The notes beneath the pieces were generated by a model. The model ran no database searches and had not been told where the DNA came from. It saw nothing but the letters and a program-made list of their open reading frames with translations. The position numbers were made by a program, and so were the translations under genes. Positions 24,370-32,718 of a DNA stretch of 34,269 nucleotides are shown piece by piece (positions within the stretch are counted from its first letter, which is position 1; each line of letters opens with the position of its first letter). The stretch covers positions 1-34,269 of the forward strand of contig JAGXAB010000068.1 of the NCBI GenBank assembly GCA_018971775.1, in the 5' to 3' direction. The stretch comes from Cyanobacteria bacterium REEB67 (GTDB lineage: Bacteria > Cyanobacteriota > Vampirovibrionia > Obscuribacterales > Obscuribacteraceae).

Positions 24370-25308
24370 TCAGGCAGACTTTCTGACCAGGCCGCGGAAG
24401 GGGGCCTGGGCTGCAGCATAGAGAATATCCATGCCCACTGTAGCGCCGAGTATAGCGGTTATGTGAGATGGGTCGTAGGGTGGCGAAACTTCGACGACGT
24501 CACCGCCGACGACATTGAGTCCGCAGCAGCCCCACAATATTTCACGCTGCATCGCCGAGGTGATACCACCGGGAAGCGGCGTCCCCGTTCCAGGTGCGTA
24601 GGCCGGATCCATGCCGTCGACATCGAGCGAAATATAACATTTTCGATCGCCGACAATCTCCCATATTTTTTTGACGATCGCTTTGCTGCCCATCTCTATA
24701 CATTCGTTAGCCGTGAGGATATTGAATTTTTCTTCCGGCGGAATGAAAGTGCGGATGCCTATTTGGATAGACGTTTCCGGATCGATCAAACCTTCCCGGG
24801 CTGCGTACCAAAACATACTGCCGTGGTTTAGATATTTTGCTTCGTGAGTGTCTGTATGAGCGTCAAAATGAATCAGTGAGAGTTTGCCGTGATGTTTAGC
24901 CTGCGCTTTGATGGCCGGATATGCCACCAGGTGATCTCCTCCAAGACCGAGGGTACCGATGCCTTTTTTGGCCATTAAGCTGACATGCTCTTCCGTGTTT
25001 GCCAGCATGTGGTCTGTCTGACCGGGGTAAAAAGCAATATCGCCATAGTCGATGATTTTGTGCGCCTGCGTCAGGTCGTAATCGAAGGGCCAGTGTATGC
25101 CCGGTAATCCAACGTACAGAGATTGCTCACGGATGCTTCGGGGACCGTATCTGGTGCCGGGTCGATTGACGATTTCAACGTCGCAGGGCACTCCGTAAAT
25201 AGCCAGGTCGACGCCTGCAAGCTCTCGGGTATGCTCACTGCGCCAGAAAGTTGGAATACCCGAATAGGGGATGCGTCCCAGGATACCCGTGGAATCAAGA
25301 ATACCCAA
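24370..25308 (-). CDS. speB: Agmatinase-family ureohydrolase
   Basis: A 312-aa protein from a TTG start at 25308, with GGAGGG 6 bases upstream. All binuclear Mn ligands of the arginase/agmatinase fold are present: GGDH (His126), DAHTD (Asp149, His151, Asp153) and SLDVDGMDP (Asp229, Asp231). The following APGTGTPLPGG matches agmatinases and related guanidino hydrolases better than arginases. The reaction would hydrolyse agmatine (or guanidinobutyrate or similar) to putrescine and urea in the cytoplasm. No arginine decarboxylase is adjacent, so the exact substrate is not shown; the symbol is given for the closest family. A 7-bp inverted repeat 21 bp upstream may be an operator. Confidence 0.87.
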   Translation of the reverse strand: MGILDSTGILGRIPYSGIPTFWRSEHTRELAGVDLAIYGVPCDVEIVNRPGTRYGPRSIREQSLYVGLPGIHWPFDYDLTQAHKIIDYGDIAFYPGQTDHMLANTEEHVSLMAKKGIGTLGLGGDHLVAYPAIKAQAKHHGKLSLIHFDAHTDTHEAKYLNHGSMFWYAAREGLIDPETSIQIGIRTFIPPEEKFNILTANECIEMGSKAIVKKIWEIVGDRKCYISLDVDGMDPAYAPGTGTPLPGGITSAMQREILWGCCGLNVVGGDVVEVSPPYDPSHITAILGATVGMDILYAAAQAPFRGLVRKSA

Positions 25309-25329
25309 TTACAGCCCTCCGCGCCTGAT

Positions 25330-25353
25330 CTGTGAGGACGTAGTATCTCACAG
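25330..25353. promoter_or_regulatory. Inverted repeat CTGTGAG-N10-CTCACAG (possible operator)
   Basis: Perfect 7-bp arms just upstream of the ureohydrolase start, in the 204-bp divergent spacer. A further TGTGA half-site follows at about 25367. The spacing (12 bp between TGTGA and TCACA) does not fit the classical CRP site. It could be an operator or a 5'-UTR hairpin for the ureohydrolase gene. A TATTAT at 25471-25476 is a possible -10 for the plus-strand gene. Confidence 0.4.
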
Positions 25354-25518
25354 TCTGTTGCCGATGTGTGACAGATAAAATCGGGGGAGTTGACGGCGCT
25401 ACACAGGGGAGAGGCCAGGGATTGGCGGAATAAAGCCGCCCAATAATCACCGCCTCAAATTCTGAAGATCTATTATGATGACAGCAGGGACAGGGCTTAT
25501 TAACTAGGGATTTTGGTC

Positions 25519-26337
25519 GTGCCGAAAAAATTCGTTTATCTGGCGCCTTTAACGGCTCTGGGCCTGGTTTCGGTTTTTGCTTTGATTTTCGCTGCTTCTT
25601 GCGAGGCAAAAAGCCGTGCCACGGCCGCCCCTCATAAGGGCGCAGCGGTTTTGCTCAAGGCCAGCGCGCCGGCCGTTCCAAAACCGCTTGAGCCGGTTAA
25701 AATCGGCAAGGGCGATTCGTTGCGTGATCGTATCTATATCGTGCCGCCTTTATTTGGTCATCCGCCTGTCGACCCTTCGACGGTTGAGCTGATCAAATCG
25801 ATAGTCAGACATTTGCCCAGAAATGTCTACAACATTCTCGATAAGCGCGGCGCCAAGATCTACATCACACCTAATATGATTGATCATTGGCCAGATGCCG
25901 TCACCTTTCAAAATCATGCCATCGGCCGTTATTTTTCGGAGGAGACTGGGCGCACTTACGGACGCGACGTCTATATTTGCGAGCGCACTTCCAGCGCTCC
26001 CGGCAGTACTAATTTGGGGCCGATCATGTCGGATCCGACGCTCAAGAGTGTCGCCTATCCACTTCTCTCGCATGCGCTCAATGATTGCCTTGGTTTGCCT
26101 TCCAAAGATCTGCGGTTCGTCAATATCTACAAAGAGGAAGCTTCTCATCTGAATCGATCGATGGACGAGAGCCTGAAGGTCTATCTCGATGACCATGAGG
26201 GCTTGATCGATACCTTCGCGGCCCTCTGCGGTTCAATCATGGGCAATCAAACTGCCGCCACCGATGAGGCCTGTCGATATTTCCCGCGCTGCCGCGAATG
26301 GATCGAACAGCGGATCACAATTCTGTCCGAGCGCTAA
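25519..26337 (+). CDS. Secreted hypothetical protein, possible degenerate metallopeptidase
   Basis: A 272-aa protein from GTG 25519, with AGGG 9 bases upstream; a TTG at 25513 is the alternative. The signal peptide is hydrophobic (YLAPLTALGLVSVFALIFAA), followed by Ser-Cys, which could be a weak lipobox. After a Pro/Ala linker the soluble domain has IKSIVRHLPRNVYNILDKRG, IYITPNM, GRTYGRDVYICE and then AYPLLSHALNDCLGL. That order resembles secreted zinc peptidases of the anthrax-lethal-factor type, in which HExxH-AL(D) follows the 'GxxYGRxVYxCE' strand; here the first His and the Glu are absent (PLLSH). So it may be a non-catalytic relative. I am not sure of the family. Confidence 0.65.
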   Translation: MPKKFVYLAPLTALGLVSVFALIFAASCEAKSRATAAPHKGAAVLLKASAPAVPKPLEPVKIGKGDSLRDRIYIVPPLFGHPPVDPSTVELIKSIVRHLPRNVYNILDKRGAKIYITPNMIDHWPDAVTFQNHAIGRYFSEETGRTYGRDVYICERTSSAPGSTNLGPIMSDPTLKSVAYPLLSHALNDCLGLPSKDLRFVNIYKEEASHLNRSMDESLKVYLDDHEGLIDTFAALCGSIMGNQTAATDEACRYFPRCREWIEQRITILSER

Positions 26338-26349
26338 TTGAGGTCCAGG

Positions 26350-27744
26350 CTATGCGCCGAAGAAATGGTCATGGAGCTGTTTGACAGCGCGGTCGGCGTC
26401 TTCGTTCATAACCAGGAAGCTGAGATTGATTTCGGAGGCGCCGCCCGAGATAACCAGGATGTTGACTGTCTTCAAAGCGGAGAATACTTCACCGGCGATA
26501 CCACTGCGTTCTCTAAATTGTCGACCGACCACGGTCACGATCGCTGTCTGGTCGATGATGCTCACTTCACCAAATTCGCTCAAATCTTCTTTGATGGCAT
26601 CCAGATTAGTTGTGTTATCGATCGTCAGTGAGATCGAAACTTCGGAAGTGGAGATCAAGTCGATAGCCGTTTGGTGACGATCGAAGATGGCGAAGACTTT
26701 GGCCAGGAAGCCATGGGCCATGAGCATACGTGGTGAGTGAATGAAAAGGGCGGTGATGTTTTTCTTGGAGGCAATGGCGCAGACGCTTTGCGACATGGGC
26801 AGCGGGCCTTTCGGCAACTTGTCGTCGATGGCGGGCGGATTGACGGCCTGGATGAGTGTGCCTTCGCTTTCCGGCTTCATCGTATTGAGGATTTTGACCG
26901 GGATGTTTTTTTCGACGGCCGGTCGGATCGTCAAAGGGTGCAAAACTTTGGCACCAAAATAAGCAAGCTCGGAGGCTTCCTGAAAAGAAACATGGGAGAC
27001 CATCTGAGCTTTCGGGACGATACGCGGATCGGCAGTCATCATGCCGTCGACGTCGGTCCAGATTTCGATGCAGCTGGCTCCGGCCGCCACTCCCAGAATG
27101 GACGCGGAATAATCAGAGCCGCCTCGTCCAAGAGTGGTGGTGATACCATCTACGGTGGAGCCGATGAAGCCCTGGGTGATCACGGTAAAACCGTCTCTAA
27201 CCAGCTGTGGTATCACCGATGATGCGCGCCTGCCGATTTCATCGAAGAGCGGGCCGGCCCGGCCAAAATTGTCGTCGGTGATCATCAGCTCGCGTGCATC
27301 GAGCCATTTTACTTTCAGGCCCTGATTTTCGGCGTATTCGGCCAGGACTCGCGACGAGAGCAGTTCGCCCAGGGCGGAAACCGCGTCTATGGAGCGTTTG
27401 GACAATTCACCGAGATAGTTGATGCCGCGCAGCACGCTGTCGATTTCATTGAGGAGAGCGTTCAAATCAGCGAGAAGGATGTCGGCTCTCTCTTTGCTGA
27501 ACAAGCCCTGAACGGCTTCGATATGCTTTTTGCGAATCATGTCTATCTGCGCCAGAGCGCCGTCAAGATTGCGCTTGACGGCGAGATCGGCAGCTTCAAT
27601 GAGAGCGTTTGTCACGCCCGACATTGCTGATACCACTACTAGTGGCGGGCCTTCTTTGGCCTTGGCTTTAGAAATTAGGGCGAATACTTGCTCAAAGCGA
27701 ACCTTCGAGCCCACGGACGTGCCGCCAAATTTCATTACTATCAT
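26350..27744 (-). CDS. lysC: Aspartokinase
   Basis: A 464-aa protein from ATG 27744. The N-terminus VMKFGGTSVGS is the kinase signature (Lys5). The core includes FIGSTVDGITTTLGRGGSDYSA and the aspartate-binding region WTDVDGMMTADPRIVP. Two C-terminal ACT domains (about 320-460; SIIDQTAIVTVVG, VNILVISGGASEINLSFLV) give feedback control by lysine or threonine. It phosphorylates L-aspartate, the first step toward lysine, threonine, methionine and diaminopimelate. It is monofunctional, with no homoserine dehydrogenase domain. It follows murA by 54 bp on the same strand, so both may be one transcript serving cell-wall precursors. The gap has no lysine riboswitch. Confidence 0.96.
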   Translation of the reverse strand: MIVMKFGGTSVGSKVRFEQVFALISKAKAKEGPPLVVVSAMSGVTNALIEAADLAVKRNLDGALAQIDMIRKKHIEAVQGLFSKERADILLADLNALLNEIDSVLRGINYLGELSKRSIDAVSALGELLSSRVLAEYAENQGLKVKWLDARELMITDDNFGRAGPLFDEIGRRASSVIPQLVRDGFTVITQGFIGSTVDGITTTLGRGGSDYSASILGVAAGASCIEIWTDVDGMMTADPRIVPKAQMVSHVSFQEASELAYFGAKVLHPLTIRPAVEKNIPVKILNTMKPESEGTLIQAVNPPAIDDKLPKGPLPMSQSVCAIASKKNITALFIHSPRMLMAHGFLAKVFAIFDRHQTAIDLISTSEVSISLTIDNTTNLDAIKEDLSEFGEVSIIDQTAIVTVVGRQFRERSGIAGEVFSALKTVNILVISGGASEINLSFLVMNEDADRAVKQLHDHFFGA

Positions 27745-27798
27745 ATTGCTGACCGGGCTTTTAGCTCCCGTTTCCGGGAACCCATGCCCTTATTCCCC

Positions 27799-29118
27799 TT
27801 ACCTTCTCCAGATATCCGCGCCGAGTGCTCTCAGTCTTTCTTCAAGACGGTCGTAGCCGCGGTCGAGGTGGGAGAGGCCGGTCACTTCAGTCACACCTTC
27901 GGCTCCAAGGCCGGCGATGATCAAGGAAGCGGCAGCTCTGAGGTCGCTCGATTTGACTTCCGCTCCGGCCAGTTTCGGCACACCTTTGATGATGGCGCTA
28001 TTGGCTTTGAGCTGGATGTCGGCTCCCATTCTGCGCAATTCGCCTACTTGCATGAAGCGATTTTCGTAGATTGTTTCTGTGATGATCGAAGTACCGGCAC
28101 AGGTGGCCAGTACCGACATGACAGGAGCCTGCAAATCGGTCGGGAAACCAGGAAAGGGAACGGTTGTGTAATCGGCCGGCTTGAGCGGTCCATTGCATTT
28201 GATCTTGATTGTGTCAGGAGCAAAAATGGAGCACTCGGCGCCCATGTCGTTGATTTTGGAAATCACGGCATAGAGGTGGTGAGCATTGACACCATCGAGG
28301 ATGATATCGCCGCCGGTGGCCATACAGGCGTAGAGGAAAGTGCCGGCTTCGCAGCGGTCGGGAATGGTTTCGACAACAGCGCCGTGCATTTCTTCGAGAG
28401 GCACGCCATCGATGACGATCTGATAGGTGCCGGCGCCGGTGATCTTACCGCCCATCGCATTGACGCAATCGGCGAGGTTGACGATTTCCGGATCTTGAGC
28501 GGCGTTTTCGATGATCGTCTGGCCTTCAGCCAGGACAGCGGCGAGCATGATGTTTTCGGTAGCGCCGTTGCTGGGGCGATCGAGATAGATGCGGGTGCCG
28601 ACGAGCTTCTGGCAGTTGGCATAGACATAACCATGATCGATGCCGACTTCGGCTCCGAGCAATTTCAGACCACGTTCGTGCAAGTCGATACGACGTTCGC
28701 CGATGGCGCAACCGCCGGGCAAGCTGACTTTAGCTTCGTGGCAACGAGCGAGAAGCGGTCCGAGGACGACGAAAGAAGCGCGCAACTGACTGACCAGTTC
28801 GTAGGGGGCTTCGATTTCGGTAAGGTTGCGGGCGTCGATAGCGACTTCACCATCGCCGATTTCGACTTTGGCGCCGAGATAACGGAGCACGTCGGCCATC
28901 ATGTGGACATCAGTAAGATTCGGGACGTTTTTGAGAACGGTAACGTCTTTAGCAAGTAGGGCAGCAGCCATCATTTTCAAAACAGAGTTTTTGGCGCCGA
29001 AGATTCTCACCTGACCATGTAACGGCTTGCCGCCGCGGATAATAAGGCGTTCTTCGGTCTCCGGTTGACCTTGCTTGGCGGGAGGATCTAGTCTGTGTGC
29101 TTGTGGTGGTGGTGTCAT
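27799..29118 (-). CDS. murA: UDP-N-acetylglucosamine 1-carboxyvinyltransferase
   Basis: A 439-aa protein. After an N-terminal extension of about 22 residues rich in Pro and Gln it shows LIIRGGKPLHGQVRIFGAKN (Lys43, Asn44), the active-site loop SLPGGCAIG with Cys137 (the fosfomycin target) and ERRIDLHERGLKLLGA. PFPGFPTDLQAPVMS and RMGADIQ are also family motifs. It transfers enolpyruvate from PEP to UDP-GlcNAc, the first committed step of peptidoglycan synthesis, in the cytoplasm. ATG 29118 has only a weak Shine-Dalgarno sequence, and a start nearer the conserved core is possible. It precedes lysC on the same strand. Confidence 0.96.
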   Translation of the reverse strand: MTPPPQAHRLDPPAKQGQPETEERLIIRGGKPLHGQVRIFGAKNSVLKMMAAALLAKDVTVLKNVPNLTDVHMMADVLRYLGAKVEIGDGEVAIDARNLTEIEAPYELVSQLRASFVVLGPLLARCHEAKVSLPGGCAIGERRIDLHERGLKLLGAEVGIDHGYVYANCQKLVGTRIYLDRPSNGATENIMLAAVLAEGQTIIENAAQDPEIVNLADCVNAMGGKITGAGTYQIVIDGVPLEEMHGAVVETIPDRCEAGTFLYACMATGGDIILDGVNAHHLYAVISKINDMGAECSIFAPDTIKIKCNGPLKPADYTTVPFPGFPTDLQAPVMSVLATCAGTSIITETIYENRFMQVGELRRMGADIQLKANSAIIKGVPKLAGAEVKSSDLRAAASLIIAGLGAEGVTEVTGLSHLDRGYDRLEERLRALGADIWRR

Positions 29119-29444
29119 GGTGCCGCTCTTCTAGGAGATAGTGATGTTACGCCATTCGCATATGCAATAGATTCGGTTGCGAGATGAGAGTGCTACCGGC
29201 AACCGAAGATTTTTAGGAAGCTCTTGTTGCTGGTGGAGACGGACCTTGCGGATCGATATAATTCGCCTCTGTAGATAATGTACACCGGCAAAGTAAACTC
29301 AATGTTAAGCATATTTCGGGAAGCATTTTCCGCCCTCTTGATATAAAGCGGCATCGGCGGCTGGTCTTAAAAAGGGCCATTGATAACAGTTATAAAGTAG
29401 GATGTAAAAGTGCGGTAAACTCTAGCTGCCAAGGGGGAGATTTC
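29119..29444. other. Divergent intergenic region with a 9-bp inverted repeat
   Basis: A 326-bp region between murA (minus) and the cytochrome c gene (plus). TTCGGTTGC (29172-29180) and GCAACCGAA (29199-29207) form a perfect 9-bp inverted repeat with an 18-nt loop, about 54-89 bp upstream of murA. A TATAAT is at 29257-29262. I find no coding frame that looks real and no recognised RNA. Confidence 0.6.
29380..29408 (+). promoter_or_regulatory. Candidate sigma70-type promoter for the cytochrome c gene
   Basis: TTGATA (29380-29385), 17 bp, then TGTAAA (29403-29408). It lies 37 bp upstream of the start codon, which itself has a strong AAGGGGGAGA Shine-Dalgarno sequence. Confidence 0.4.
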
Positions 29445-29882
29445 ATGTCGTTATTCGAGCTTTTCACAAGCTTTCCAAGCAATTTCAAAAGGTCACAAGA
29501 TTCCACTTACCAGCTTCCCCTGACCGCACTTTTTGCCGCCGCTTTCGCGCTGAGCACCACCACTCTTTCAGGTTGTGTCATGTCGGAAGAAATGAAGCGC
29601 ATCGATGCGGTCAAAAAGCTACAGCAGGCAAGGGACGAATCGGGCTCCACCAACCTTACCGGCGAACAAATATTCATTCGTAATTGCAATACCTGCCATC
29701 CGGGCGGACGTGCTGGAATGGGTCCCAGCCTGGAAAATTTTGGCAAAGACTATCCCACCGACGATAAACTCAAGGCATTTCTGCGCAAGGGGAAAGGGAT
29801 GATGCCCTCTCAAGAGCGGCTGAGCGAGCAGGAAATGGATAATCTTCTCACTTACTTGCATGCGCTTACTTTTGAAAAATAG
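29445..29882 (+). CDS. Monohaem cytochrome c lipoprotein
   Basis: A 145-aa protein. An N-terminal stretch of about 24 residues precedes the hydrophobic signal and the lipobox TLSGC (Cys44), so it is probably a membrane-anchored lipoprotein facing the periplasm. The haem motif CNTCH is at 81-85 (NCNTCHPGGRAGMGPSL). A Met pair at 119-120 (KGMMPSQERLSEQEMDNL) supplies the likely axial ligand, as in class I cytochromes (cytochrome_CBB3-like). It would carry electrons, but no oxidase or reductase is adjacent. The gene ends tail to tail with the next one (stop codons abut at 29882/29883). Confidence 0.9.
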   Translation: MSLFELFTSFPSNFKRSQDSTYQLPLTALFAAAFALSTTTLSGCVMSEEMKRIDAVKKLQQARDESGSTNLTGEQIFIRNCNTCHPGGRAGMGPSLENFGKDYPTDDKLKAFLRKGKGMMPSQERLSEQEMDNLLTYLHALTFEK

Positions 29883-30494
29883 CTATTGAATGAGCATCTC
29901 CAGCACCCAGATGATCACCGCTAAAAATCCGAGCAAAACGACGATGCGCGATATCAGCGCCGGACTGGAGAGAATCACCGGCTGAATCGGCGAATATCTG
30001 ATGAAGACTTTGGCGATGCGCTCCCGGTCTGCCAGATAGATGATCGGTATGATCAAAGGCCAGAGTCGCTTTGATTTTTCCTTGGGCCGATAAAGTACGA
30101 CAATCAGCTCCGGGCTCAAATAGAGCTTGATCACCTGTCTCCAGTTTACGGTTTTGCGCTGAGGCCAGTAAGGACCGCGGTATTTGATACCAAACTTGCT
30201 CACCTGCAAGGCGGAAGGGGTGAGGTAAGGGCGCAGGCCGATCAGGATTGAAAGCAGGGCGATGGCCAGAAAAAAGCCTTCGATGTTGACGAGCAATTTC
30301 CAGTCTTTGGCCAGCAGCAGAGGCGTCCAGCAATACTTGGCCAGACCGAGATAGGCCGAGGCTAGGATCAGGCACATCAACAGTTCGCTTGGTTCTTTGG
30401 ATTCGACGAAATTGTCCTGCGATTCACCCTCGCTCTCCTGAACGGGGATATCATCGTTATATACGTCGTAAGGATCGTCTTCTGGCACTTTCAT
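29883..30494 (-). CDS. Membrane protein with central PH-like domain
   Basis: A 203-aa protein from ATG 30494. An acidic N-terminus (about 30 residues) is followed by two hydrophobic helices (about 38-58 and 69-90). A soluble beta-rich part follows (SALQVSKFGIKYRGPYWPQRKTVNWRQVIKLYL), similar to bacterial PH-like (DUF304-type) domains, and a C-terminal membrane helix (about 178-201). Function unknown. Convergent with the cytochrome gene; upstream is the HerA-like gene, 99 bp away, on the same strand. Confidence 0.65.
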   Translation of the reverse strand: MKVPEDDPYDVYNDDIPVQESEGESQDNFVESKEPSELLMCLILASAYLGLAKYCWTPLLLAKDWKLLVNIEGFFLAIALLSILIGLRPYLTPSALQVSKFGIKYRGPYWPQRKTVNWRQVIKLYLSPELIVVLYRPKEKSKRLWPLIIPIIYLADRERIAKVFIRYSPIQPVILSSPALISRIVVLLGFLAVIIWVLEMLIQ

Positions 30495-30593
30495 CGTTAT
30501 TAGAGGTTAGCTCAGATGATCAGGGCAAGGCAAGTATCTTGGCCAAAACTTAGCTTTGTTCGGAGTACTTGTTTTTTGCCGGTTTCGCGTCCT

Positions 30594-32294
30594 TCAGCCC
30601 GGTCCGAACAATTCGCTCTGAGCGCGCCTGGCCCTGCTGTTCACTTCGTCACGCACGGCTGGATCGCTTTCGTCGGCGCCGACCAGCCAGCCGCCCTCTC
30701 GACCGGCCACGGCCTGGTAAAAAGTCTCGTCGAAAGCTCGGGTGCGCACCACCACCGGCATCGGTACGGCATAGCCAAGCACGAGTGCCTGTTGTTTGGG
30801 GTCCATCTGGGCGAGCACGGTGCGCAGGGTCTGGCTGCCGGAAACACCGGTAAAAACCGCCTCGATGTCCTTTTCATCATTGAGCAACGCCGTGACGCGC
30901 GTGCCGATTTGACTGAGCACTTCCGGATCTATTCCAGAGGGGCGCTGATCGACGATCAGGAGAGTGACGAAATACTTGCGCATTTCGCGGGCGATAATAC
31001 CAAATATGGTTTGCTTGGCTACCTGGGGCGAGAGGAATTTGTGCGCTTCTTCGATAACGATCATCAGCTTGCGAGGCGCCGCCACATTTTCCGGATCGCA
31101 GATATAGAGCTCGGACTGGCGCACGTATTCGGCGTGCAGACGACGGGTGATGATGTTGGTGGCAAGCATGTAGGACAGTAGATTATTCTGTCTGCCAAAT
31201 TCGAGCACCACATGTTTGCCCGCTCCAATCTGGCGCAATATTTCTTCGATGTAGTTGTGCCCGACGCGTGGTTTCAAATACGGTGTCTTTTGGACGATCG
31301 TATTCAGTCTGCGCTGCAGGGTTTTGATCGCCGTTGGATGGCCTTTGTACGTGGTGCAAAATTCGTCGATTTCTTCGCCTGACATATCGAGCAGGGCCGA
31401 TATCCAATCGCTGCCGAGTTTCTCTCGGACGATGTAGGCGTTTTCCAGGGTCGCTTCCGAGAGAGCGAGCTCGTTTTTGAGCAGGTCCAGGTCTTCGATT
31501 TCGATCTGGTTATATCCTATATAAAGCTCACGCGCGTCCGGTATGCCGCGCGCCTGGGAAGATTCCCAATCCAGGCTGAAAACCACCACCTTATGGCCGA
31601 ACAGTTGCTTCAGGCCTTTCACCCGCGGTGCGCTCTTGCTTTCCGACATGGCCTGCCAACCGTACTCGTTGTGCATGTCGAAGACCAGCACCGAGGCCAG
31701 GTCTTTGTTGATTATGCCACCCAGGAAGATGCGAGTGAGAAATGACTTGCCCGTGCCCGACTTGCCGAAGATACCGTTCGAGCGCTCGATGAAGCGCTCG
31801 AGGTCGACGCAGACCGGCACCTCCATGTTGAGCGGCCGGCCGATGTTGAAGTGGCTGTTGTTGCGGTCGTTTTCGTCTTCTTCCCCGAAGACCAGGGCAA
31901 AATCGGCTGCTGCCGCTTCGTAAACCGGCGAGAAATGCGAGGGAATCGTCTTGACCGGGCTGAGCTCCGCTCTGCCGCCGACCAGGTTTTCTGCGCTCTT
32001 TTGCAGCATCAGCATCGGTTGCACTTTGACCGTGCCGAAGGTGGTCACCCCGGACAGTACCGACATGAGGAAATCATCGCCGGTGGGCGGGTTGAGCAGG
32101 ATGGCCGGATTGGTCGCCGAGAGCGTCACGTCGGTGAGCATACTGAAGAAGCGCGAACCAGAGCCTTCAACGACGACAAATCGGCCGACGCGCAAATCTT
32201 CCACAGACTGTGCCGGGTCGAGTCTCATTTCCAGGCCCGTCGAAAGAGAGCCCTGGATGATCATCCCCAGATAGTTGGCCTTCGGTTTTGGCAC
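30594..32294 (-). CDS. HerA-like hexameric DNA translocase/ATPase
   Basis: A 566-aa protein from GTG 32294. The N-terminal beta-barrel (HAS-barrel-like, about 1-115; LGMIIQGSLSTGLEM, GRFVVVEG) precedes a RecA/FtsK-like ATPase: Walker A GKSGTGKS (177-184), the FDMHNEYGW motif typical of HerA, the Walker B region KLMIVIEEAHKFLSPQ, and the sensor/arginine-finger region QIGTRVTALLNDEKD. HerA enzymes in archaea work with the nuclease NurA in DNA-end resection; bacterial versions also occur in defence systems and as stand-alone proteins. No NurA- or Sir2-type nuclease is visible here; the only near partner is an 85-aa protein upstream. The role could be DNA repair or defence. Confidence 0.88.
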   Translation of the reverse strand: MPKPKANYLGMIIQGSLSTGLEMRLDPAQSVEDLRVGRFVVVEGSGSRFFSMLTDVTLSATNPAILLNPPTGDDFLMSVLSGVTTFGTVKVQPMLMLQKSAENLVGGRAELSPVKTIPSHFSPVYEAAAADFALVFGEEDENDRNNSHFNIGRPLNMEVPVCVDLERFIERSNGIFGKSGTGKSFLTRIFLGGIINKDLASVLVFDMHNEYGWQAMSESKSAPRVKGLKQLFGHKVVVFSLDWESSQARGIPDARELYIGYNQIEIEDLDLLKNELALSEATLENAYIVREKLGSDWISALLDMSGEEIDEFCTTYKGHPTAIKTLQRRLNTIVQKTPYLKPRVGHNYIEEILRQIGAGKHVVLEFGRQNNLLSYMLATNIITRRLHAEYVRQSELYICDPENVAAPRKLMIVIEEAHKFLSPQVAKQTIFGIIAREMRKYFVTLLIVDQRPSGIDPEVLSQIGTRVTALLNDEKDIEAVFTGVSGSQTLRTVLAQMDPKQQALVLGYAVPMPVVVRTRAFDETFYQAVAGREGGWLVGADESDPAVRDEVNSRARRAQSELFGPG

Positions 32295-32324
32295 GCCGTT
32301 CTCGCAAAAAGCGGAAAAGGCTCT

Positions 32325-32582
32325 TTAGAAGCCTATTTCTTTGGCGAAGGCAGAGATCGCTTTTTCTTTATCGCCGGTCCCATACTCTTCTCTTCTGACT
32401 ATATCGCTTTCGTCGTTCAGGCGATACTCGGTCACGGTGTAGATAGTGGGCTCGTGCAAACTGCGCTCGAGGCGGTAGAGATTACCGTTCGTGCCATTGG
32501 CGCCAATCAAGCCCCAGACGCCATCCAAAGCCTTGTGGATGTCCTGGATCGTGTGCGGCCACTGGGCACGGGTGATCATCAT
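32325..32582 (-). CDS. Small hypothetical protein upstream of the HerA-like gene
   Basis: An 85-aa soluble protein (ATG 32582, or ATG 32579), with a predicted mixed alpha/beta pattern (TIQDIHKALDGVWGLIGANG, TIYTVTEYRLNDESDIVRRE) and a basic/acidic helical C-terminus. No recognised domain. It lies 30 bp upstream of the HerA-like gene on the same strand, so the two are likely an operon, which makes it a candidate partner. The Shine-Dalgarno sequence is weak. Confidence 0.6.
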   Translation of the reverse strand: MMITRAQWPHTIQDIHKALDGVWGLIGANGTNGNLYRLERSLHEPTIYTVTEYRLNDESDIVRREEYGTGDKEKAISAFAKEIGF

Positions 32583-32638
32583 ATGCTCGGTTTTTGACCT
32601 CTATTGCCTGAAAACTAATAGTTGCCAAATTAAAAATT

Positions 32639-32718
<80 letters not shown>

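Noticed and set aside
25330..25353. CRP/FNR-type binding site
   Set aside because: The half-sites TGTGA and TCACA are 12 bp apart instead of 6, so a classical CRP site does not fit; kept only as a generic inverted repeat.
27745..27798. Lysine riboswitch before lysC
   Set aside because: The gap to murA is only 54 bp, far too short, with no matching structure.
27688..28959. 423-codon plus-strand open frame
   Set aside because: It lies antisense to murA and the start of lysC, whose motifs are unambiguous; the translation is a shadow rich in Asp/Phe/Gly from the reversed codons.
31851..32597. 248-codon plus-strand open frame
   Set aside because: Antisense to the HerA-like gene and its 85-aa neighbour; shadow.
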